From NCBI GenBank assembly GCA_017621655.1, contig JAGASS010000057.1, forward strand, positions 1-32,024: DNA of 32,024 nucleotides, in the 5' to 3' direction. Under the pieces are notes generated by a model. That model had not been told where the DNA came from. It made no database searches and saw only the letters and a list, made by a program, of their open reading frames with translations. The position numbers and the translations under genes are program-made. This DNA is from Clostridia bacterium. Its GTDB lineage: Bacteria; Bacillota; Clostridia; Oscillospirales; CAG-272. This document shows, one piece after another, positions 24,245-30,679 of the stretch (within the stretch, counting starts at the first letter, position 1; every line of letters begins with the position of its first letter).

Positions 24245-25339
24245 TTAGCTTATTTTCGTGCTTTCTCTTACCGTAAGAGATGAGGATATTTCCTGCCTTG
24301 AGGACGGAAGTAACGGGGAACTTATGCGTGCGCGCATCACCTCGTCGGCTTTTTCCGCCAAAGCTTTGTATCTGTAGGATACCGTAGTTAATCTTGGCGA
24401 TACCAAGCAAGATACGGGCAGATTGTCAAAGCCAACGAGCTTTACGTCGTTCGGTACTGTAAGACCGTGCTTTTTTATATGTTTGAGCATCTCTACAGCC
24501 GCAAGATCATGGACACAGAATATACCGATGGGCATAGCTTTTGAATTTTTGACAATTTGCAGAGCAAAATTTCTTATATCATTTGCTCCTTTAACTTCAC
24601 TTGTCGTACTTATTATTCCAATATTTTCATCCGGCAGACTATATCCGCACTCGTTAAGTCCGGATATAAAGCCCCGCAAACGCAGATCGGTGCTAACGTA
24701 GGAATCCTCGGTAATATAGTAAAAATCCCTGCTTCCCGCATCCTTTAAATGTCTTGCGACCTGAACTCCTGCGGAATAATTGTCTACCAGAACAGAATCT
24801 ACGACATCTATGGTAGACTCCTCGGCCAACATGACTATCGGAAGAGGATATCTTTCAATAGCCGTACGGTTTCCATCGTTTATCGGAACGCACAAGAAAA
24901 CTCCTTTACATTTCATTGACAAAAACGTATCGAGAATTCCTATCTCCCTTGCGGCATCTCCGCCGCTGCACGATATGACGAGCTCGCTGCCTTTTTGAAC
25001 CAGGACTTCTTGAAGATGGTTCATAAGAGTTCCGAAAAACGGATTGTCTGCACTGCTCAGGATCACGCCGTATATATCCTTTTCTGTGTCTAAGAGATGC
25101 TTTCCAAGCGGCGTGCGTCTCAGGCATCTGCCCGCTGTTATGAAAAACCTGTTTTTTATCCTATATATAAGTCTTTCGTCGGCAAGAGCTGAAAAAACCT
25201 CTGCCGCACAGTGCAAAGAACAGTGTTTTTCATTTGACAGACCTCTTACCGTCATAAATAAATCTCCCGACGAGCCGAAATTTCCATTAAGGATAGAGGC
25301 TCGAAGCTCGGCTGTCAGCTTGTCCGATCGTTTTATCAT
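24245..25339 (-). CDS. GntR-type HTH fused to LacI-type sugar-binding domain (AraR-like)
   Basis: 364 residues. Residues 1-70 fit a GntR winged helix, somewhat diverged (LRASILNGNFGSS … LADERLIYRI). From about residue 85 to the end is a periplasmic-binding-protein-like effector domain of the LacI/GalR kind (GVILSSADNPFF, GVFLCVP, GFDNLPVSCLVSPRLTTV). The arrangement and length match AraR-type regulators, which release DNA on binding a sugar. It is divergent from the heparinase-like gene and probably controls it. GGAGG lies 7 bases before the ATG. The effector is unknown; a uronic acid or breakdown product of the lyase substrate would make sense. Confidence 0.88.
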   Translation of the reverse strand: MIKRSDKLTAELRASILNGNFGSSGDLFMTVRGLSNEKHCSLHCAAEVFSALADERLIYRIKNRFFITAGRCLRRTPLGKHLLDTEKDIYGVILSSADNPFFGTLMNHLQEVLVQKGSELVISCSGGDAAREIGILDTFLSMKCKGVFLCVPINDGNRTAIERYPLPIVMLAEESTIDVVDSVLVDNYSAGVQVARHLKDAGSRDFYYITEDSYVSTDLRLRGFISGLNECGYSLPDENIGIISTTSEVKGANDIRNFALQIVKNSKAMPIGIFCVHDLAAVEMLKHIKKHGLTVPNDVKLVGFDNLPVSCLVSPRLTTVSYRYKALAEKADEVMRARISSPLLPSSRQEISSSLTVRESTKIS

Positions 25340-25388
25340 ATTGCCCTCCGATTTAATAAACAGCTCTTACGTTTGTCCGATCAGGCGT

Positions 25389-25427
25389 TGTTTACCTCAT
25401 TATATCAGGAAAAATCCCGCAAATCAA
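25389..25427 (-). promoter_or_regulatory. Regulator promoter with TGTTTAC half-site
   Basis: On the minus strand, TTGATT (25422-25427), a 17-base spacer and TATAAT (25399-25404). Just downstream of the -10, at 25389-25395, lies TGTTTAC (plus-strand reading), also found as half of the palindrome in the divergent promoter, which suggests a shared operator. Confidence 0.65.
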
Positions 25428-25512
25428 TATAAAAGAGGAGCATTTAAGCATCAAAATAAAATTGTTGCCTAAATTTATTTCCTTTTTCTCTCCCGCAAAG
25501 TCACAGAAATAA

Positions 25513-25531
25513 TATAATGTTTACATAAACA
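25513..25531 (+). promoter_or_regulatory. Heparinase-gene promoter and palindromic operator
   Basis: TATAAT (25513-25518) is followed, overlapping by one base, by the perfect palindrome TGTTTACATAAACA (25518-25531), which covers the likely transcription start. No good -35 is seen. Binding of the divergent regulator here would block transcription. Confidence 0.6.
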
Positions 25532-25546
25532 GGAAAGGATAACACC

Positions 25547-27292
25547 ATGAGCGACATTTATTATAAGCCTTTTTCGGGCTGCGGTAAAGAGGTATATTTT
25601 CCATATACAAGAGAAGACCTTTGCGATAGAGCCATGTTCGACGGTTACGTTTTCGACGGAGGCGCGGCATTCTTCTGCCTTGACAGATTCGGCACTCTCG
25701 ACAGCGACGTATTGACCGAAAAGGTAATGGACGGCTCCCTTTTTGAATACTGGATAAGAGACGGAGTTTTCGATTGGAATTCGGTCTTCAAGGACTTCCG
25801 CCCCATTGATTACGCAGAGGAATGGGAGGGCCACATATGGCTCTGCCGTCTTTATATTCTTCTTATGCTGGCGCAAAAATATTGCCGCACGGGTGATGAA
25901 AAATACGCGGCGGCCTGGCTTACGATCTTAAAGGATTGGTACAGGGCAAATCCCTACACTCTCTACGAGGATAGACCGTCCGACAAGGTTTGGGAGGATA
26001 TGCAGGTCACCTGGAGGACCATAAATATCGTACACAGTATTTTCTTTCTCGGAAACTGCAAGTCCTTCAGAGAAGAGGATTGGGCCTTTGTATACGATCT
26101 CGTTTCCCTTCACGGCAGGCATATGATAAAGGAGGGCAGAAGGCACGCGAAGGATCCCGCCCCCGATAATCACAAGCTTCAGATCGGCACCGCCCTTATA
26201 ATGCTCGCCTCTCTTTTCCCCGAGCGCTTTGATTCGGAGGAATTTATCTCGGTTGCGTCGGTAATAGTTTCGGACAATATGAACAATTCCATCTTCAAGG
26301 ACGGATGTAACAATGAGGACAGCATGAGCTATTCTCATTTTATCGCAAGACTCTACCTTGAGGCTCATCTGTTTTTGACCAAAAACGGTTATCCTGACAT
26401 TCCGGGCTGTGCCGAAACGATCAAGGATCAGTATTCGTTTTTGTATAAATTCTCCTCTCCCAAGGGCAGAACTCTACAGATAGGCGATTCCTATTCAATG
26501 GACTCGGTGAGCGATATTGAATTTATAAACGGATTTTATCCCCTTGATATAGAAAAAGAAAAGAAGACCGAGATATTCTCTCACAGCCGTATGGCAGTGC
26601 TCAGAAACGATGCCTTCAGCGTTTACGTAGATGCTATGGATATGACCGAATGGCATCAGCATTACGGACGTCCTCATATTATTATTTACGCGAAGGATAT
26701 GCCCTTGCTCGTTGACAGCGGAAGCATAAATTACGACAGAGGCGGACTGCGCTGCCGTCTTAATTCCCCCGAGGGACATAACGTTATTTCTTGCGATGAA
26801 ATACCTCTTGAGGATCATTTGAGCAAGACCGAAGCCAAGGAAGAATTGAATTTCGATTCCTTTGAAAGCACGGGCGGCGTTCAGCGATTGACGGTATCAA
26901 ACAAGGTCACGTCTTCCGACGGTACGTTCTACCTGTGGAAAAGAACGATATCTCTGTATGATGACAAAGTCGAAATAAACGACAAGGTCAAGGCAAGCAA
27001 AAAGCTCCGTTTCGTCAGCAGAATGCATCTGCCCGACGCAAGAATAGGATACTATTCTCCCCATTCAAGCTATCAGCCGCTCTCCCTTGATAACAGAACG
27101 GTATCCCTACGATTCGGCTCTATGATGGAGACGGTGACGTCGGACGTTCCCTTTGCGGTGGAATACGCGCCATGTGTTGATGAAGAGAATAAAATGAATT
27201 ATACTCAAGTGCTGTTGAGACGTCATCACGCAAAGACCTTTGAAGAAAATACGGTCTTTTATTTCCATAACATAAGGGCAAACGGAAAATGA
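25547..27292 (+). CDS. Heparinase II/III family polysaccharide lyase
   Basis: 581 residues without a signal peptide, so it acts in the cytoplasm, presumably on imported uronic-acid oligosaccharides. The N-terminal 300 residues look like the alpha/alpha toroid of the family, with candidate active-site residues in DPAPDNHKLQIG and NNEDSMSYSHF (compare the family's ESPSY pattern). The C-terminal half is the beta-sandwich domain, with HQHYGRPHIIIYAKDMPLLV matching the conserved H-x-H region. The substrate may be a glycosaminoglycan or alginate-like chain. AGGAAAGGA precedes the ATG. It is controlled by the divergent AraR-like regulator and overlaps the next gene by 4 bp. No transporter is adjacent. 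Confidence 0.88.
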   Translation: MSDIYYKPFSGCGKEVYFPYTREDLCDRAMFDGYVFDGGAAFFCLDRFGTLDSDVLTEKVMDGSLFEYWIRDGVFDWNSVFKDFRPIDYAEEWEGHIWLCRLYILLMLAQKYCRTGDEKYAAAWLTILKDWYRANPYTLYEDRPSDKVWEDMQVTWRTINIVHSIFFLGNCKSFREEDWAFVYDLVSLHGRHMIKEGRRHAKDPAPDNHKLQIGTALIMLASLFPERFDSEEFISVASVIVSDNMNNSIFKDGCNNEDSMSYSHFIARLYLEAHLFLTKNGYPDIPGCAETIKDQYSFLYKFSSPKGRTLQIGDSYSMDSVSDIEFINGFYPLDIEKEKKTEIFSHSRMAVLRNDAFSVYVDAMDMTEWHQHYGRPHIIIYAKDMPLLVDSGSINYDRGGLRCRLNSPEGHNVISCDEIPLEDHLSKTEAKEELNFDSFESTGGVQRLTVSNKVTSSDGTFYLWKRTISLYDDKVEINDKVKASKKLRFVSRMHLPDARIGYYSPHSSYQPLSLDNRTVSLRFGSMMETVTSDVPFAVEYAPCVDEENKMNYTQVLLRRHHAKTFEENTVFYFHNIRANGK

Positions 27293-27795
27293 ACATCGCC
27301 GCACAGATAGTAGGGTTGAACGGAATAATCTGCTCTCTTCTTTCCTTTCAGCAAAAAGAAAGAAAAAATGTAATGCTTTTGCAGACAACGGCATCGGGAG
27401 CCTTTTGCGTCCAGCTCTTTATGGTTGGTGCAATAACCGGTGGATGCCTTGATTCAATATCATTTTTCAGAAGCCTCATTTTTTCTCAAAGGCATAAAAA
27501 ATGGGCCTCGTCCCCAATATGGCTCTGTATCTTTATTGCGGCGATGACGGCGGTTGGAATAATGACATGGCAAGATACGAGCAGTATTCTGCCCATAATC
27601 GGCTCGCTTTTATCAACCCTTGCGCTATGGATGAAGAAGCCTAAGCATATTCGCATAATTTCCCTTTTCGTCGGCCCCTGCTGGCTTATTTATAACCTGA
27701 TACACGGTGCTTACACGGGGGCGCTCAATGAAGTGCTTGCGATGGCTTCAATAATCATAGGCCTTATCAGACACGATTTAAAAGAAAAAGCCTGA
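27289..27795 (+). CDS. YgjV-like membrane protein
   Basis: 168 residues, almost all hydrophobic, with about five or six membrane spans. The pattern (QIVGLNGIICSLLSFQQKERK at the start, WMKKPKHIRIISLFVGPCWLIYN and a final ALNEVLAMASIIIGLIR) matches the YgjV family of bacterial inner-membrane proteins, whose function is not established. It overlaps the lyase gene by ATGA, so the two are translationally coupled. A link to uptake or sensing of the lyase substrate is only suggested by that coupling. Confidence 0.82.
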   Translation: MNIAAQIVGLNGIICSLLSFQQKERKNVMLLQTTASGAFCVQLFMVGAITGGCLDSISFFRSLIFSQRHKKWASSPIWLCIFIAAMTAVGIMTWQDTSSILPIIGSLLSTLALWMKKPKHIRIISLFVGPCWLIYNLIHGAYTGALNEVLAMASIIIGLIRHDLKEKA

Positions 27796-27863
27796 TCCTG
27801 TGATACGATATGGGAGAAGTATTATCGGAGGCATTTGCACGAATCGTTATTACGGAAAACAAA

Positions 27864-27897
27864 AACCGTCCGCATTGCGGACGGTTCGTTATTTTTC
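27864..27897 (+). terminator. Terminator of the lyase operon
   Basis: A 10-bp stem (AACCGTCCGC with GCGGACGGTT, loop ATT), followed by CGTTATTTTT. Confidence 0.85.
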
Positions 27898-27972
27898 TGA
27901 CGGAAGCTGAATCTCTCCCTCGGCATTTTAAAAGGCATTTATTTCCTGTCTGATAAGATACAGTAAACAAAG

Positions 27973-28006
27973 AAAAGGCTCAGGAACGTTGCTTCCTGAG
28001 CCTTTT
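27973..28006. terminator. Terminator next to tRNA-Pro remnant 1
   Basis: A 14-bp stem (27973-27986 with 27993-28006) with A- and T-runs on its outside. On the minus strand it sits directly downstream of the CCA end of the remnant at 28008, so it was probably a tRNA-Pro terminator. Confidence 0.85.
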
Positions 28007-28007
28007 T

Positions 28008-28043
28008 TGGTCGGAATGACAGGATTTGAAGGAGCGACATCCT
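28008..28043 (-). pseudogene. tRNA-Pro 3' fragment, broken copy
   Basis: The 23 bases at 28008-28030 are identical to 28231-28253, the CCA end, acceptor strand and T-loop of tRNA-Pro. The next three bases are GGA instead of CCT, which destroys the T-stem, and similarity fades after GCGACATCCT. It cannot form a tRNA. Confidence 0.75.
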
Positions 28044-28045
28044 CG

Positions 28046-28150
28046 GCTTCGCCGCCTGCTTGCGGTTCCCAAAATTCTATTCTCGCATTTGCTCGAAGAA
28101 TTTTGACCGCTGCGCCAAGATCGCGCTCGCTTCATCCGCCCCCGGCGGCG
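28046..28150. repeat. 105-bp dispersed repeat, copy 2
   Basis: 96% identical to 23935-24039, in the same orientation. It starts right after tRNA-Pro remnant 1, as if the repeat had inserted into or recombined with that remnant. Confidence 0.9.
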
Positions 28151-28165
28151 TTCGCGCTCCTTGCC

Positions 28166-28185
28166 CAAAGCAGGCGCCTGCTTTG
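28166..28185. repeat. Perfect 20-bp palindrome
   Basis: A self-complementary 20-mer centred on GGCGCC, between the 105-bp repeat and the tRNA-Pro terminator. Its role is not known. Confidence 0.6.
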
Positions 28186-28194
28186 CTCGCAGAA

Positions 28195-28227
28195 CAAAAA
28201 ACAAGCGACAGACGCAAGTTCTGCCGC
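28195..28227 (-). terminator. Terminator of tRNA-Pro
   Basis: On the minus strand, GCGGCAGA pairs with TCTGTCGC (one G:T pair), followed by TTGTTTTTTG. It starts 3 bases past the CCA end of the tRNA-Pro half at 28231. Confidence 0.8.
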
Positions 28228-28230
28228 TTT

Positions 28231-28275
28231 TGGTCGGAATGACAGGATTTGAACCTGCGACATCCTGCTCCCAAA
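28231..28275 (-). pseudogene. 3' half of tRNA-Pro(UGG): integration site remnant
   Basis: On the minus strand the sequence reads, in order, anticodon loop TTTGGGA (28269-28275, anticodon TGG), stem GCAGG, variable ATGTC, T-arm GCAGG TTCAAAT CCTGT, acceptor CATTCCG, discriminator A and CCA. Upstream of the anticodon loop there is no tRNA sequence but AT-rich foreign DNA. The break at the anticodon loop is where many tyrosine recombinases cross over. The intact gene should lie at the other end of the inserted DNA, beyond the window. Confidence 0.85.
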
Positions 28276-28513
28276 TGATAAAAAATACCTAATTTATAGA
28301 CGTTTCCGGTTATTTCTAACCCTTTCTACTCAAAACCACATCCTCTTTGACGCTTTTATTTCCGTTGTCTCCGTCTGTTCCGATCCCAGAAGTGGGATAA
28401 ACTGTGGTCAAAAAACAACCTCGCAGTGTTGGGATTTTCAGACGCTGCAACGTTGTTTTAATTTACAGCCATTCTCTATATCAAAATTTGATCCGCATTA
28501 GACAAAGAAAAAA
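28269..28513. repeat. Terminal module of integrated element, copy A
   Basis: Begins in the tRNA-Pro core and matches 30323-30568: the first 144 bp align without gaps with 13 differences (91%). A less conserved middle with a hairpin is followed by a matching end (TATATCAAAATTT … GACAAAGAAAAAA). On the minus strand it holds a short open frame ending at the same TAG in both copies, possibly the tail of a lost integrase. It lies upstream of the nuclease-SIR2 gene. Confidence 0.9.
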
Positions 28514-28544
28514 CAGTGACACTCTTTATTTTTGGAATGGAATA

Positions 28545-28553
28545 TGTTATAAT
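28545..28553 (+). promoter_or_regulatory. Extended -10 promoter of the SIR2 gene
   Basis: TGTTATAAT, an extended -10 element, 33 bases before the start codon. No clear -35 is present. Confidence 0.6.
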
Positions 28554-28585
28554 ATTGTCGAAATTTGACAAAAGGTGGATATATA

Positions 28586-30106
28586 ATGTCGGAATTTAAG
28601 CGGAATATGATGGATATACTTAATAACGAATCCTTTGCTAACAGTCGCTATTCATATATGGCGGTTGAAAAACTTGTACTGGTTATGTTGGCAGACTATA
28701 TAGGAAAGCAGAATAAAGAATTTATTTCTGAACCTTTCGCGGGAGACGGTCGCTATAGATTTGATGGTCTAGCACCGGATGGGTTTGACGATTATCAAGG
28801 GAAGACCGCAATAGAAATTAAATTTTTCAGACATCCCAGGATTTCCACAAGTATTATCTACGATACTATAGGAAGAGCGATTGTACATTCAAATGATATT
28901 GAAAATCTGATATTTATTTTGTTATCTCCCGAGCCGATTTCATCCACTAATAGAATAATGGAGAAGATAACAGAAAATCAGAATTTTAAGATTCATATAT
29001 GGGATATTAATGATTTTGAAAAAATTGTTAATTCAAACCCTAAGTTGTACAGCGAAACTTTGGCTAATTTAAATTCGATAATACTAAGAGATACTATTTC
29101 TAACAGTGTAAAAAAGTCGGAAATACGCGTAAAAAACTCAAAACGTAATCAATACATACGAGATCTCCAAAGAGAATATACCTCCGATAATGTTGTATTG
29201 TTTCTCGGAGCAGGTGCTTCAAAAGATGCTAACATAGCAACATGGGATGATTTGATTTCCAAGCTATTTGTTGCATTGATTAACAAAGTGATCGAAAAGG
29301 AAAATAAAAGAATTACCAAAGCCGAAAGTGAAAAGATTGTTGAAACACTTGTTAAACAGGAGGACAGTTCCCCATTGTTACAAGCAAGGTTATTGAGAAG
29401 AGGACTGGAAACGGATTTTGAAGATTTAATACGCCGCATACTCTATAAAGATGCCAAGGCTACTTCTGATTTGTTAAAAGAACTAGCTCAGCTTTGTGTA
29501 CCCAACAGAGGGAAAATAGGAATACAAGCAATAGTTAATTATAATTTTGATGATTTGGTAGAGAAGAATTTAAAAAGGCTGAGGGTTAAATATCACTCGA
29601 TATATGCAGAAGGAATGATTCCGAATAACGATGAAGTAGGGATTTATCATGTACATGGGTTTATCCCGCAAGACAAGGGCGATTATAAGAATTTAGCAAA
29701 GTCTTTGTTGGTTTTCTCTGAAGAAGGATACCACAAACTTCTTCTCGAGCCATACAATTGGGCAAACATATCCCAATTGAACTACTTGATAAATAATTGT
29801 TGTGTATTTATTGGTCTGTCAATGACTGATCCTAATTTGAGACGATTGCTCGAAGTGGCTGCACAAAAGCAAAGAGATGGTGAGCAATCTTGCAAACATT
29901 ACGCCATTATGAAAAAACAAAAAATAGATGGGTCGAATGATTCGGAAGGTTTGGCAAATTTTGAAAATGTTAACGCTTCGTTACAAGAGTCGTTGTATGA
30001 AGAATTAGGGGTTAATATTATTTGGATTGATGAATTTTCTGAAATTCCGGAGATTTTAAAAATGATAAAAGATGGCACTGAAGACGCAGGCGGAACTATT
30101 GCATAA
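28586..30106 (+). CDS. PD-(D/E)XK nuclease-like and SIR2 domain fusion, probable defence effector
   Basis: 506 residues. The N-terminal domain (about 20-150) has the restriction-endonuclease pattern: Asp60 in YRFDGL, then Glu77-x-Lys79 in AIEIKF. From about residue 195 a SIR2 domain follows: GAGAS (208-212), NYNFDD (318-323), catalytic His357 in YHVHGF and GLSMTDPN (410-417). SIR2 domains of this kind hydrolyse NAD in anti-phage systems such as Thoeris, DSR and SIR2-HerA; direct fusion to this nuclease type is not one of the common architectures I know. The ATG at 28586 is chosen for its AAAGGTGG site; an upstream TTG extension lacks one. The gene is AT-rich, stands alone on a tRNA-Pro island and was probably acquired. 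Confidence 0.85.
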   Translation: MSEFKRNMMDILNNESFANSRYSYMAVEKLVLVMLADYIGKQNKEFISEPFAGDGRYRFDGLAPDGFDDYQGKTAIEIKFFRHPRISTSIIYDTIGRAIVHSNDIENLIFILLSPEPISSTNRIMEKITENQNFKIHIWDINDFEKIVNSNPKLYSETLANLNSIILRDTISNSVKKSEIRVKNSKRNQYIRDLQREYTSDNVVLFLGAGASKDANIATWDDLISKLFVALINKVIEKENKRITKAESEKIVETLVKQEDSSPLLQARLLRRGLETDFEDLIRRILYKDAKATSDLLKELAQLCVPNRGKIGIQAIVNYNFDDLVEKNLKRLRVKYHSIYAEGMIPNNDEVGIYHVHGFIPQDKGDYKNLAKSLLVFSEEGYHKLLLEPYNWANISQLNYLINNCCVFIGLSMTDPNLRRLLEVAAQKQRDGEQSCKHYAIMKKQKIDGSNDSEGLANFENVNASLQESLYEELGVNIIWIDEFSEIPEILKMIKDGTEDAGGTIA

Positions 30107-30322
30107 CAATGAGCGGCGTTCTTCTTATTAGAGGCAAAAAAGAATTTGTTGGTATTGAACAAATTTCTGTAGTTGTTCAAAAAAGGATATGAAGTGGAAT
30201 AACTGTGGTCAAGCCCTGGGAATTCAATAGGTTCGAATGACATTCGAAACGCTGAAAGGGCGCATAAAATAAGGCTTTTTTCTAAATTCTAACCTGTCAA
30301 AATCCGACGTTTTTCGACACTG
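30107..30322. other. Gap between cassettes with a partial third repeat
   Basis: No gene is seen. Positions 30191-30212 match a piece of the terminal module (28390-28412) with one gap and one change, so a fragment of a third module is present. The exact inverted repeat TTCGAATG / CATTCGAA with one central base lies at 30232-30248. Confidence 0.5.
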
Positions 30323-30568
30323 TCCCAAACGGTAAAAAACACCTGATTTATAGACATTTCCGGTTATTTCTAACCATTTCTGCTCAAAACCACATCCTCT
30401 TTGGCGCTTTTGTTTACGTTGTCTCCGTCTGTTCCGGTCGCAGAAGTGGGATAAACTGTGGTCAGAAAACAACCGCGCAGTGTTGGATTTTCTCCACACT
30501 GCGCGGTTATTTCGATTTTGTTGATGTTTTCTATATCAAAATTTAATCCGCAGTAGACAAAGAAAAAA
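30323..30568. repeat. Terminal module of integrated element, copy B
   Basis: Second copy of the 28269-28513 module, again starting with the TTTGGGA core (minus strand). The sequence beyond the core is not tRNA here, so similarity between A and B stops sharply at the core. The strong hairpin inside (30473-30506) is better preserved than in copy A. It lies upstream of the 393-residue gene. Confidence 0.9.
30473..30515. terminator. Hairpin terminator inside module B
   Basis: An 11-bp perfect stem (CCGCGCAGTGT with ACACTGCGCGG, 12-base loop) with T-rich flanks on both strands. In copy A the same place (about 28422-28450) keeps only part of the pairing. It would insulate each cassette from read-through. 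Confidence 0.7.
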
Positions 30569-30585
30569 GAACGACAGCTCGTTTG

Positions 30586-30614
30586 TTGCATTTTCGGCAT
30601 AACCGCTTTATAAT
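30586..30614 (+). promoter_or_regulatory. Promoter of the second cassette gene
   Basis: TTGCAT (30586-30591), a 17-base spacer and TATAAT (30609-30614), just past the end of module B. Confidence 0.75.
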
Positions 30615-30679
30615 ATATTTACAAAGTCCGTTTTATGGGACAGATGGGCTGTTATAATGATGCCATAGGAGGTGTAGAT

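Noticed and set aside
27980..28274. Arg- and Ser-rich ORFs over the 28-kb repeats
   Set aside because: They read through a dispersed repeat, terminators and tRNA-Pro remnants; the peptides are artefacts of those sequences.
28231..28300. A complete tRNA-Pro gene
   Set aside because: No D-arm or 5' acceptor strand can be found upstream of the anticodon loop on the minus strand within the next 100 bases.
30370..30600. 76-residue minus-strand ORF in module B as a real gene
   Set aside because: It runs through a strong terminator hairpin, lacks a ribosome site, and its upstream part is not open in the same frame in module A; at most its last 40 codons are a remnant.
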